Shown: one piece after another, positions 35,857 through 44,167 of the stretch
Layout: each line of letters begins with the position of its first letter
How positions within the stretch are numbered: the stretch's first letter is position 1
NCBI RefSeq assembly: GCF_022179285.1
Contig: NZ_BPQO01000030.1
Location: 1 to 64,000, forward strand
Source of the DNA: Methylobacterium hispanicum
GTDB lineage: Bacteria; Pseudomonadota; Alphaproteobacteria; Rhizobiales; Beijerinckiaceae
Direction of reading: 5' to 3'
Length of the DNA: 64,000 nucleotides
The notes under the pieces: generated by a model
Seen by the model: only the letters and a program-made list of their open reading frames with translations
The model's database searches: none
What the model was told of the DNA's origin: nothing
Translations under genes and position numbers: made by a program

Positions 35857-36149
35857 GGGGCGCCGCGTCTCCCTGACGGGTCTCGGTCGGCCACCCCACC
35901 CGGCAGCCGACCGGAAACCGGCTATCACGGGGCGGACTAGCGCGGGATTAACGGGACGCCCTGAAAAGCCGCAGGTCCCTTCACGATTTCGACAAGTTTC
36001 GCACACCCTCGCGACCCGCCATTAACCACAGCGAACGTTAATCATCTTCGCGCGCGTCGAGTTCACCTCCAATCCACCGGGCAATGGTTAGATTTCGCAG
36101 GAATGACGGCCCTGCAACCCGTCGCGATGCGACGGCCCCGGAGCGCTCC
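35857..36149. promoter_or_regulatory. Divergent promoter region of the polysaccharide cluster
   Basis: The 293-base gap between the flippase and wecG-type genes is clearly less GC-rich than its surroundings. It holds an inverted repeat ATTAAC (36021-36026) / GTTAAT (36037-36042) with a 10-base spacer, plus another GATTAAC near 35944. This is likely a binding site for a regulator of both arms. The TTAA spacing (12 bases) does not fit the CtrA consensus. Confidence 0.45.
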
Positions 36150-36962
36150 ATGTCACAGTCGAAGGTCGATCCGAGCCCGCCTTCCTGGCCCGACGACCGC
36201 TTCGAGATCGAGGCGGTCGCGGTCCACGATCTCACCCGCGCGGCGGCGTTCGAGCATCTGCGCGCGGCCATGGACCAGGGGCGGCAGGTCGCGCTCGGCT
36301 TCTGCAACGCCAACATGCTGCTGAAGGCGCTCTGCTCGGCGAGCTACGCGGGGACCCTGAAGAACCTCGTCCTCCTCAGCGACGGGGTCGGCCTCGACCT
36401 GTGCTCGCTCCTGTTCCGCGGCCGCTTCTTCCGGGAAAACCTCAACGGAACGGATTTCGTCCCGGCCCTGCTCGGCGGCGACGCGCGGGAGCGGACCGTG
36501 TTCCTGCTCGGCGCGCGGCCCGGCGTCGCCGAGGCGGCGGCGCGCAACCTCGCCCTGCGCTATCCCCAGCACCGGGTCGTCGGCACGCGGCACGGCTACT
36601 TCGCCCCCGCGGACACCGACGCGGTGATTGCCGAGATCAACGCGGCGGCGCCCGACATCCTGCTCGTCGCCCTGGGGAACCCGGACCAGGAGACCTTCAT
36701 CGCCGAGCACGCGCACCGGATCGACGCGCGGCTCCTCATGGGGGTGGGCGCGCTGATCGACTACACGGCGGGCATCGCCGTGCGGGCGCCCGCGCCCGTG
36801 CGGCTCCTGCGGCTCGAGTGGCTCTACCGGCTAATGCGGGAGCCGCGCCGCCTCGGGCGCCGCTACACCGTCGAGGCCGCGCTGTTCCTCGGCATGATCG
36901 TGCGGCTCCGCCTCGCGACGCTGGTGCGGGCGCGCCGCGCCGACGCGCTGAGCGCGCCCTGA
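36150..36962 (+). CDS. WecG/TagA/CpsF-family glycosyltransferase (GT26)
   Basis: A 270-residue protein with the family motifs: GFCNANMLLKALC, LLSDGVGLDLCSLLF, LNGTDFVPALL (catalytic Asp region), VFLLGARPGVAEAAA, VALGNPDQETFI and MGVGALIDYTAG. It transfers a sugar, typically N-acetylmannosamine or a uronic acid, onto a lipid-linked precursor at the membrane face. ATG 36150 has GGAG seven bases upstream, which decides against the ATG at 36084. It leads the plus-strand arm, 20 bases before the next gene. Confidence 0.88.
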   Translation: MSQSKVDPSPPSWPDDRFEIEAVAVHDLTRAAAFEHLRAAMDQGRQVALGFCNANMLLKALCSASYAGTLKNLVLLSDGVGLDLCSLLFRGRFFRENLNGTDFVPALLGGDARERTVFLLGARPGVAEAAARNLALRYPQHRVVGTRHGYFAPADTDAVIAEINAAAPDILLVALGNPDQETFIAEHAHRIDARLLMGVGALIDYTAGIAVRAPAPVRLLRLEWLYRLMREPRRLGRRYTVEAALFLGMIVRLRLATLVRARRADALSAP

Positions 36963-36982
36963 CCGTGCCGCGGAGCCGTCCC

Positions 36983-38857
36983 GTGTCGCAGACCCACGCC
37001 CCCCGCGCGCAGGCCGCGGACGCGCGCCGGCCGGAGCCGGAGATCCCGGTCGCGTTCGAGGGCCTGCACGGCTGGTTCGCCCCCGGATCGAGCCGCCGCG
37101 GTGTCCTCCTGTGCGGAACCTACGGCTTCGAGCAGCTCTGCGCCTACCGGGCGTGGCGCGGCCTCGCCCGCTCGATCGCGGCCGCCGGATGCGCCACGCT
37201 GCGGCTCGATTACCCGGGCCAGGGGGATTCCCGGGACGCATCCCCGGGCGAGGACGCGATCGCCGCCTCGGTCCGGGCGATCCGGCAGGGCATCGCCTTC
37301 CTGCGCGCGGAGGGCGGGGCGGACGAGATCGTGCTCGTCGGCCTCCGGCTCGGCGCCACCCTGGCGGCGCTCGCCGCGCGGGAGGGCGGCGTCGAGCGGC
37401 TCGCGCTGCTGGCGCCCTTCGCGACCGGCAAGGCCTACCTGCGCGAGATGACGATGCAGGCGCGCCTGCTCGACGTCCTGCCGGACCGCACGCCGATCGC
37501 GCAGCCCCCCGGCTCCCTCCTCGTCGGCAGCTTCCATCTCGGGCCGGACGCGCTCGCCGCGCTGGCGCGGCTCGATCCGGCGGCGGAGCCGGCCGCGGAG
37601 TCGGCTGCCGCGCCCGCGCGGGTGCTGCTGCTCGGCGCCCGCACGGACGCGCTCGCGGGCCACTACCGCAGCCTCGGCGGCGCGGTGGAGGCGGGCCCCT
37701 TCCCCGACCTCACCCAGCTCGTCTCCGACCCGCTCTTCGCCACCGCGCCCGAGGCGACCTTCGCGGCGGTCCGGGACTTCGCCTGCGCGGGCGCGCTCCC
37801 GCGGAGCATGCCCGCGCGGGCGCCGAGGGCGCCGTGCCGCATCGCGGGCGCGGGCTGGACCGAGGAGACCGCCCGGTTCGGGCCGGGCCTCGTCGGCACC
37901 CTGTGTGGGCCGCCGGACGCGCACCCGGCCGGACCGGCCGTCCTCTTCGTGAATTCCGGCCGGAACGTGCGCTCGGGCCAGGGCCGGCAGACGACCCGGC
38001 TCGCCCGCAGGCTCGCCGCGGACGGCGTCGCCTCCCTGCGCTTCGACGCGCGCGGCATCGGCGACAGCGCCGACCGGCCCGACGGCGGGCTGCCGGTCTA
38101 CGCCGCGGACGCGATCGACGACGTGCGCGCCGCGCTCGACCACCTCGCGAGCCGGCAGGCCGGACCGGTCGTCGTCCTGGGCACCTGCAGCGGCGGCTAC
38201 CTGGCCTTCCGCGCCCTCTGCGCCGAGGCCCGCCTGGCGGCGGCGGTCCTGGTCAACCCGTACTGCTTCGCGCTGAAGCCCGGCACCGACGTGGAGGCGA
38301 TGATCCGCGACGCGTTCCGCGGCACGGTGAGCTACGCCGAGCGGGCCCGGCAGGGCCGGTTCTGGCGCCGGATCCTCGGCGGCGAGATCCGTCTCGGGAC
38401 GGTGGTGCGGGCCCTCTGGCGGGACGGGCGCGCGATGGCGGCGCGCGGCGCGGCGCGGCTCGCCCGCGCGCTGCCGGGCCGCGGGAGCGTCGTCGGCGAG
38501 ATCGCACGGCTGCGCCGCCGCGGCGCACGGATCCGGCTGGTCTACAGCGCGGGCGACATGGGCATGCCCGCCCTGCGCACGCATCTGGGGGCCCATACCG
38601 GCCGGGCGGCCGCGCGCCTCGCGCGCCGGCTCGGCTACCCGGTCACGGTGCTGGAGGGGGTCGATCACAGCTTCAGCCTTCCGGCCGACCAGGACCGCCT
38701 GTTCGCGATCCTGACGCAGGTCCTGCGGGACGCGGCCGACACGACCGAACGCGCCCGCATCCCCGCCCGACGGTCGGCCCGCGGGCCGGCGGACGCGCGG
38801 CAGCGCGCGGAGGCGCAGGGCGCGGTGCCCGCGGGCGCGGTGTCGGCCCGGATCTGA
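36983..38857 (+). CDS. Tandem alpha/beta-hydrolase (two exosortase-associated-hydrolase-like domains fused)
   Basis: A 624-residue protein with two alpha/beta-hydrolase domains. Domain 1 is about residues 25-270, with LDYPGQGDSR and the elbow GLRLG (Gly120-Leu-Arg122-Leu-Gly124), so the nucleophile position holds Arg. Domain 2 is about 300-590, with FDARGIGDS, elbow GTCSG (Cys402 at the nucleophile position) and a late His in VDHSF. Proteins with RLGA elbows are known as exosortase-A-associated hydrolases in polysaccharide loci. The GTG start at 36983 has GGAG seven bases before it. No exosortase gene is in the window. The role is unknown. Confidence 0.75.
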   Translation: MSQTHAPRAQAADARRPEPEIPVAFEGLHGWFAPGSSRRGVLLCGTYGFEQLCAYRAWRGLARSIAAAGCATLRLDYPGQGDSRDASPGEDAIAASVRAIRQGIAFLRAEGGADEIVLVGLRLGATLAALAAREGGVERLALLAPFATGKAYLREMTMQARLLDVLPDRTPIAQPPGSLLVGSFHLGPDALAALARLDPAAEPAAESAAAPARVLLLGARTDALAGHYRSLGGAVEAGPFPDLTQLVSDPLFATAPEATFAAVRDFACAGALPRSMPARAPRAPCRIAGAGWTEETARFGPGLVGTLCGPPDAHPAGPAVLFVNSGRNVRSGQGRQTTRLARRLAADGVASLRFDARGIGDSADRPDGGLPVYAADAIDDVRAALDHLASRQAGPVVVLGTCSGGYLAFRALCAEARLAAAVLVNPYCFALKPGTDVEAMIRDAFRGTVSYAERARQGRFWRRILGGEIRLGTVVRALWRDGRAMAARGAARLARALPGRGSVVGEIARLRRRGARIRLVYSAGDMGMPALRTHLGAHTGRAAARLARRLGYPVTVLEGVDHSFSLPADQDRLFAILTQVLRDAADTTERARIPARRSARGPADARQRAEAQGAVPAGAVSARI

Positions 38858-38879
38858 CGGACGGAAGACGGATCGAGCG

Positions 38880-40019
38880 ATGACGGGCAGGACCATGTTC
38901 GGACACGGGGCGACGCAGGAAGCCGGCTCGGGCCCGCGCGCGCCCGCCAGCCTCGGCCGGCTGGTGCGCCGCCTCGGTGCCGCCGTACCTGCGCGCGCGG
39001 CGGACGGCACCGCGCGGCGCGCCGTCCTGGCTGTCACGGGGCGGGAGGGGGTACGCTGCGGCGTCGCCGACTATGCGGACCGGCTCCGCGCGGTCGTCGC
39101 CGCCCGCGGGATCGACGTGCGGCTGGAGCGCCTGCCGCGCTGGTCGCTCGCCGGCCTGGCGCGGATCCGGCTGCGCTGCGGCCTCGGCGGGCGTGACGTG
39201 CTGCACATCCAGTATCCCTCCCTGGACATGGGCCGCTCCCCGGCGGTCGGGCTCGCACCGCTCACGATCGGCGGATCGCGGCTCTACCTGACGCTGCACG
39301 AGTTCACGATCTTCGGGCGGGTCCGCAAGCTCTACATGCTGCCCTTCGCCCTCTCGCGGGCGACGGTGATCTTCTCGAACGCCCACGAGCGGCAGGCCTT
39401 CGAGCGCTTCTTCCCGGTCCGACGCTGCCGGACGCAGGTGGTGCCGATCGGCTCGAACATCGCGGTGCGGGGCGCTCCCCCGGCCTCGGAGCGGGCGCGC
39501 GCGCTGGTCTATTTCGGTCAGATCGGCCCGGGCAAGGGGCTCGAAGCGTTCCTCGACGTGGCCGAGCGCGTCCGGGCCGCGGCGCCGGATGTCGAGGCCG
39601 TCGTGATCGGCTCCGCCCCGGACCGCGCCTGCCCGGTCTTCCGGGCGGTGGCGGAGCGGGCGGGGGCACAGGGCCTGCGGCTCGTGCTCGACGCCGAGCC
39701 GGAGCGGGTGTCGGAGGAGCTATCGCGGGCGCGCGTCGCCCTGCTGCCCTTCCCGGACGGCGTCAGCGAGAAGCGCGGCTCGGCCATCGCCTGCCTGGAG
39801 CACGGCCTGGCCGTCGTCACCACCCACTCGGACAAGACGCCGGACTGGCTCCGGAGCGCCACCGTCCGGCACGACGGCACCGCGGCGACGGCATCGCGGA
39901 TCCGCGCCCTCCTGGATTGCCCGTCCGCGGCGGCCCCGGACCTCGACGCCGCCGCCTTCCGGGCCCTGCGCTGGCCGGACATCGCCGAGCGGCACGCGGG
40001 TCTCTACGGCTTCGGGTGA
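38880..40019 (+). CDS. Glycosyltransferase, GT4-like
   Basis: A 379-residue protein with GT-B organisation: the N-terminal domain contains CGVADYADRL and VLHIQYPSLDMG, and the donor domain contains YFGQIGPGKGLEAFLDV and a weak E-rich motif around LLPFPDGVSEKRGSA. The first 45 residues are unconserved and basic. ATG 38880 has no strong ribosome site; ATG 38895 is an alternative. It follows the tandem hydrolase by 22 bases and probably adds a sugar in the same polysaccharide pathway. Confidence 0.8.
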   Translation: MTGRTMFGHGATQEAGSGPRAPASLGRLVRRLGAAVPARAADGTARRAVLAVTGREGVRCGVADYADRLRAVVAARGIDVRLERLPRWSLAGLARIRLRCGLGGRDVLHIQYPSLDMGRSPAVGLAPLTIGGSRLYLTLHEFTIFGRVRKLYMLPFALSRATVIFSNAHERQAFERFFPVRRCRTQVVPIGSNIAVRGAPPASERARALVYFGQIGPGKGLEAFLDVAERVRAAAPDVEAVVIGSAPDRACPVFRAVAERAGAQGLRLVLDAEPERVSEELSRARVALLPFPDGVSEKRGSAIACLEHGLAVVTTHSDKTPDWLRSATVRHDGTAATASRIRALLDCPSAAAPDLDAAAFRALRWPDIAERHAGLYGFG

Positions 40020-40251
40020 GCCGGCGGCGCCGCGCCGGCACGCCCCTCCCCCCGAGCGGCGACGCGGCGCGGGACGACGGCGGCGGGGCCGAGGACGAGG
40101 CGAAGCACAGGATCGGGGGACGGGCCGCGCGGCTCGGCACCCGGCAAAATCTGCAGCCCCATATCGGGACACGGACCGCAACCGCGGCAAACCCGGCCTT
40201 TACCGTACCGGCGGCATGGTCCCCTGGTCAGTCGCGTAACCGGTGTTTGCC

Positions 40252-41433
40252 ATGGCTTCCCCGCGTACCGTGGTCGCTGGCGCACCCGCCCGGAAACAGG
40301 TCTCGCGTACCGGGCGGACGCCGGCGCCGCGGATGGGTCTCGTACCCGCCCAGCGCCTACCTCTCGACGAGGTGCTCCTCGGCGACTGCGTCGCCCGGAT
40401 GAACGCCCTGCCGGCGTCCTCCGTGGACTGCGTCTTCGCGGACCCGCCCTACAACCTCCAGCTCGGCACGGCGGGCCTGCTCAGGCCCGACCAGAGCCGC
40501 GTCGACGCGGTCGACGACGACTGGGACAAGTTCGATACGTTCGGTGCCTACGACGCCTTCACGCGCGACTGGCTCGCCGCCTGCCGCCGGGTGATGAAGC
40601 CGAACGCGACCCTCTGGGTGATCGGGTCGTACCACAACATCTTCCGGGTCGGGAGCGCGTTGCAGGATCTCGGTTACTGGATCCTGAACGACATCGTCTG
40701 GCGCAAGGCCAACCCGATGCCGAACTTCCGCGGAAAGCGCTTCACCAACGCCCACGAGACGCTGATCTGGGCCTCCCGCTCGGCCGAATCGAAGGGCTAC
40801 ACCTTCCACTACGAGGCGCTCAAAGGAGGCAACGAGGACCTCCAGATGCGCTCGGACTGGTTCATCCCGCTCTGCACGGGCGAGGAGCGCCTGAAGGGCT
40901 CCGACGGCCAGAAGCTGCACCCGACGCAGAAGCCCGAGGCGCTGCTCGCCCGCACGCTCCTCTCCTCGACCAATCCCGGCGACGTGGTGCTCGACCCGTT
41001 CTTCGGCACCGGCACCACCGGCGCGGTGGCCCGGCGCCTCGGGCGCCGCTTCATCGGGATCGAGCGGGAGGAGAGCTACGCCGAGGCCGCGCGCGCGCGC
41101 ATCGCCGCGGTGACGCCGCTCTCGCAGGCCGCCCTGATGGTGGCGCTGCCTAAGCGCGCCGAGCCGCGCGTGCCCTTCCTCAGCGTGATCGAGGCCGGGC
41201 ACGTCCGGCCGGGCGAGACGCTGACCGACGAGCGCCGCCGCTTCAAGGCGACGGTGCGCCCGGACGGCCAGCTCGGCGTCGGCCCGGTCGCCGGCTCGAT
41301 CCACAAGATCGGCGCGCTGGTCCAGGGCCTGCCGGCCTGCAACGGCTGGACCTTCTGGCACGCCGAGCGCGACGGCCGCCCGGTGGTGATCGACGCCTTC
41401 CGCGAGAGGATGCGCGCCGCGATGGCGGGGTGA
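40252..41433 (+). CDS. ccrM: CcrM-type adenine-N6 DNA methyltransferase (GANTC)
   Basis: A 393-residue methylase that follows Caulobacter CcrM closely: LGDCVARMNALPASSVDCVF, catalytic DPPYNLQLG, VDAVDDDWDKFDTF, GSYHNIFRVG, the block PMPNFRGKRFTNAHETLIWA, LHPTQKPEALL, SAM site DPFFGTGTTGAVARRLGR, and the C-terminal CcrM domain ending around SIHKIGALVQGLPACNGWT. It methylates adenine in GANTC and links replication to gene expression in alphaproteobacteria. Caulobacter CcrM is about 35 residues shorter at the N-terminus, so ATG 40333 is a possible start; ATG 40252 lacks a clear ribosome site. It is separated by 232 bases from the polysaccharide cluster. Confidence 0.93.
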   Translation: MASPRTVVAGAPARKQVSRTGRTPAPRMGLVPAQRLPLDEVLLGDCVARMNALPASSVDCVFADPPYNLQLGTAGLLRPDQSRVDAVDDDWDKFDTFGAYDAFTRDWLAACRRVMKPNATLWVIGSYHNIFRVGSALQDLGYWILNDIVWRKANPMPNFRGKRFTNAHETLIWASRSAESKGYTFHYEALKGGNEDLQMRSDWFIPLCTGEERLKGSDGQKLHPTQKPEALLARTLLSSTNPGDVVLDPFFGTGTTGAVARRLGRRFIGIEREESYAEAARARIAAVTPLSQAALMVALPKRAEPRVPFLSVIEAGHVRPGETLTDERRRFKATVRPDGQLGVGPVAGSIHKIGALVQGLPACNGWTFWHAERDGRPVVIDAFRERMRAAMAG

Positions 41434-41479
41434 GGCCGTCTCCCCGGGAAGCGGCGCTGCGGTCTCGGCCGCACCACCC

Positions 41480-41642
41480 TTTCCCGGACGCCCGGAGCGT
41501 CAGCGGAGGGTGATCCGGGACCCAGCGCACAAAGTCGCGCAGCGTCCGAGTTCTGCAACGTCGCCGAAGATCGGGCCGCTTCGCGGCACATCGCTCTCTG
41601 GATCCCGGATCACCGTCCACTCCGTTCCAGGCGTCCGGGAAA
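41480..41642. repeat. Dispersed inverted-repeat element, family B, copy 1
   Basis: Imperfect inverted arms of about 44 bases (TTTCCCGGACGCC... at 41480 and its complement ending GGCGTCCGGGAAA at 41642) enclose a 75-base centre. A related copy lies at 47963-48126. It fills the convergent gap between ccrM and the FNT gene. It has no coding capacity. Confidence 0.8.
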
Positions 41643-41685
41643 GCGGTTCCGGTTCATCCGCGAAGGCACCCCTTCAAGCGGAAAG

Positions 41686-42546
41686 TCAGGTCCTCTCCCC
41701 GTCCGCCTCCTTGCCCTCCTCGACTTCGGGCGCGACCTGCCCGAAGTTCAGCACCGCGACCAGGGCGACGCCGCCGAAGACGTTGCCGAGGAGCGTCGGC
41801 ACGAAGAAGCGGAACGCGTAGTCGTTGAGCGAGGCCGCCCCGGTCATCACGAGGTAGAACGCCTCGACCGAGCCCGCCACGATGTGCTCCAGGCCGCAGA
41901 GCGCGACGAGCCAGGTCATCAGCACGATGACGAGGGTCGCGGCCGTGCCGGTCGCGGGCAGGATCCAGACCATCAGGGCGATGATCCAGCCGGCGAAGAT
42001 CGCCTTGACGCAGGTCGGCCAGAAGTCGAACGCGACCGTGAGGTGGCTGATCTCCGCGAAGGCCGCGTGCAGCTCCGGCGGGAAGGCGCCCGCATGCACG
42101 ATCACGGCGGCGACGGCCGCCGTCGCCAGGATGTTGCCGGCGAGCACGATCGCCCAGAGCCGAGCCAGGCGCCACGCGGTCTTCGGCGTGCGGTCGTGCA
42201 GCAGCGGCAGCACCGGCGTGATGGTGTTCTCGGTGAAGAGCTGCTGCCGGCCCAGGATCACCACGAGGAAGCCGACGGCGTAGCCCATGGTGCTGAGCGC
42301 CTTGGCCCATTCGGCGGCGGGCAGGTGCGCCTTCAGCGCGCCCGGCACGATCAGCGACAGGGCGATGCTCAGGCCCGCCGAGAAGGCCGAGAGGAACAGC
42401 GCGCCCCCGTGGCGGCGCAGCTCCTGGTCGCCGTTGCGGCGGATGACCTCGTGCAGGACGTAGGCGTCGGGCCGGCCGATCGAGCGGACGATGTCGTCGA
42501 GCGCCTCGCGCTCCTCCGCGCGCTCGCCCCCGTCCCGCTCGCCCAT
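41686..42546 (-). CDS. Formate/nitrite transporter (FNT) family protein, YfdC-like
   Basis: A 286-residue protein with six membrane helices and the FNT/YfdC pattern: GGALFLSAFSAGLSIALSL, LGRQQLFTENTITPVLPL, and IVAGSVEAFYLVMTG with the pore His in LEHIVAGS. It starts with about 45 polar residues (IGRPDAYVLHEVIRRNGDQEL), as in the YfdC subgroup. Family members are pentameric channels for small anions such as formate or nitrite; the YfdC group has no settled substrate. It is convergent with ccrM across a repeat element. Confidence 0.87.
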   Translation of the reverse strand: MGERDGGERAEEREALDDIVRSIGRPDAYVLHEVIRRNGDQELRRHGGALFLSAFSAGLSIALSLIVPGALKAHLPAAEWAKALSTMGYAVGFLVVILGRQQLFTENTITPVLPLLHDRTPKTAWRLARLWAIVLAGNILATAAVAAVIVHAGAFPPELHAAFAEISHLTVAFDFWPTCVKAIFAGWIIALMVWILPATGTAATLVIVLMTWLVALCGLEHIVAGSVEAFYLVMTGAASLNDYAFRFFVPTLLGNVFGGVALVAVLNFGQVAPEVEEGKEADGERT

Positions 42547-42592
42547 GCCGCCTCCCCCGCCCGCCGGATGCCCCTGTGAGGAAAGACGCCCG

Positions 42593-43333
42593 TCAGGCGG
42601 AAAGTTCGGCCACCAGCGCCTCGATCTCGGCGCGGGCCGCTCCCAGCGCCGCCGCGTCCTTCGAGCGGACCACGATGCGGTTCTGGAAGCCGGTCTGCGT
42701 CATCGAGGGGTAGGAGCCGACCGACACGCCCGGGTGCCGGCCCGCGATCTCGCCGAGCCGGCCCGCATAGGTGCCCTCCGGCAGGCCGCGCGCCTCGATC
42801 GTCTCGGAGAGCATCGCCGCGCCGCGGGCGAGCCCCGGCCCGATCTGGTCGAGCATCGCCTGCATGATCGCGGGCACGCCCGCCATGACGAAGACGTTGC
42901 CGATGTGGAAGCCCGGCGCCTTCGAGATCGGGTTCGGGATCAGCGCCGCCCCGTCCGGGATGCGGGCCATGCGCAGGCGCGCCGCGTTGAGATCTTCCGG
43001 CTTGTGCCGCTCCAGCAGCATCGCCCTGGCGCGCGGATCGACGTCGATGCCGACCCCGAAGGCCTCGGCCACGCAATCGGCCGTGATGTCGTCGTGGGTC
43101 GGCCCGATGCCGCCGGTGGTGAACAGGTAGGTGTGGCGGGCGCGGAGCTGGTTCACCGCCTCGACGATCGCCTCGGCGACATCCGGCACGATGCGCACCT
43201 CGCGCAGGTCGATACCGATGGCGGTGAGGTAGTCGGCGATGGTGCCGATGTTCTTGTCCTTGGTGCGCCCGGACAGGATCTCGTCGCCGATCACGAGGAC
43301 GGCGGCGGTGACGGCGTCGGAATCTGTGCTCAT
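42593..43333 (-). CDS. CinA-like protein, molybdopterin-binding (MoCF) domain only
   Basis: A 246-residue protein equal to the N-terminal MoaB/MogA-like domain of CinA: VLVIGDEILSGRTKDKN, FTTGGIGPTHDDIT, NPISKAPGFHIGNVFVMAGVP. The C-terminal nicotinamide-mononucleotide deamidase domain is absent, which is common in alphaproteobacteria (often named competence/damage-inducible protein A). Its precise reaction is unsettled, perhaps ADP-ribose or CoA-derivative pyrophosphatase. It is divergent from sfsA across a 92-base gap. Confidence 0.88.
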   Translation of the reverse strand: MSTDSDAVTAAVLVIGDEILSGRTKDKNIGTIADYLTAIGIDLREVRIVPDVAEAIVEAVNQLRARHTYLFTTGGIGPTHDDITADCVAEAFGVGIDVDPRARAMLLERHKPEDLNAARLRMARIPDGAALIPNPISKAPGFHIGNVFVMAGVPAIMQAMLDQIGPGLARGAAMLSETIEARGLPEGTYAGRLGEIAGRHPGVSVGSYPSMTQTGFQNRIVVRSKDAAALGAARAEIEALVAELSA

Positions 43334-43425
43334 GCGGCCCTCGGGATGACGCGCCGCAGATAGCGCGCGGGGTGGTCCGCGGCCACGGTCTTCCCGCGGG
43401 GCTGCGCGCGCCGTAAGCGGGGCGG

Positions 43426-44142
43426 ATGCAGTTTCCCTCTCCCCTCGTCGAGGGCCGGCTGGTGCGGCGCTACAAGCGCTTCCTCGCCGACGTCGCGCTC
43501 CCCGACGGCACCGAGATCACCGCGCACTGCGCCAATCCCGGCGCGATGCTGGGCCTGAACCAGCCCGGCGCCCGCGTGCTGCTCTCGGTCTCCGACAACC
43601 CGGCGCGCAAGCTCGGCCATTCCTGGGAGCTGGTGGAGGCGGACCTGCCGGGCGGCCCGCAATGGGTCGGCATCAACACCGCGCGCCCCAACCACCTCGT
43701 CGCCGAGGCGTTTCGGGCGGGCCTGCTCGCGCCGCTCGCGGGCTACGACGGGCTGCGGCCGGAGGTGCGCTACGGCCGAGCGAGCCGCGTCGATTTCCTG
43801 GCCACCGGTCCCGGCCTGCCGCCCGCGCATGTCGAGGTGAAGAACTGCCACCTCATGCGCACGCCCGGCCTCGCGGAGTTCCCGGACTGCGTCGCCGCCC
43901 GCAGCGCCCGGCACATGCGCGATCTGGCCGACGTGGTCGCGGCGGGCGGGCGCGCCCTGGTGATCGTGGTGGTGCAGATGCGGGCGGAGGCCTTCGACGT
44001 CGCCCGCGACCTCGACCCGGCCTTCGACCGCGCCTTCCGGGAGGCCCGCGCCATGGGGGTCGAGACCCATGCCTACCGCTGCGCGGTCGGCCCCGAGGGC
44101 GTGCGCGTCGCCGAGCCCATCCCGGTGGTGACGCCGCCGTAA
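43426..44142 (+). CDS. sfsA: SfsA-family protein (sugar fermentation stimulation homologue)
   Basis: A 238-residue protein, the usual SfsA size. Recognised parts: EGRLVRRYKRFLADV at the N-terminus, AHCANPGAMLGL, RPNHLVAEAF, the nuclease-like core SRVDFLATGP...HVEVKNCHLMR, and FPDCVAARSARHMRDL. The core resembles restriction-endonuclease-fold motifs (Asp, Glu, Lys). The E. coli protein binds DNA and affects maltose metabolism; the real function is uncertain. It converges on the FkbM gene with a 25-base gap. Confidence 0.92.
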   Translation: MQFPSPLVEGRLVRRYKRFLADVALPDGTEITAHCANPGAMLGLNQPGARVLLSVSDNPARKLGHSWELVEADLPGGPQWVGINTARPNHLVAEAFRAGLLAPLAGYDGLRPEVRYGRASRVDFLATGPGLPPAHVEVKNCHLMRTPGLAEFPDCVAARSARHMRDLADVVAAGGRALVIVVVQMRAEAFDVARDLDPAFDRAFREARAMGVETHAYRCAVGPEGVRVAEPIPVVTPP

Positions 44143-44167
44143 GGGCGGCTCCCCGGGGGAGGGACAG

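Noticed and set aside
36021..36042. CtrA binding site in the polysaccharide control region
   Set aside because: The two TTAA elements are separated by 12 bases, not the 7 of the CtrA consensus.
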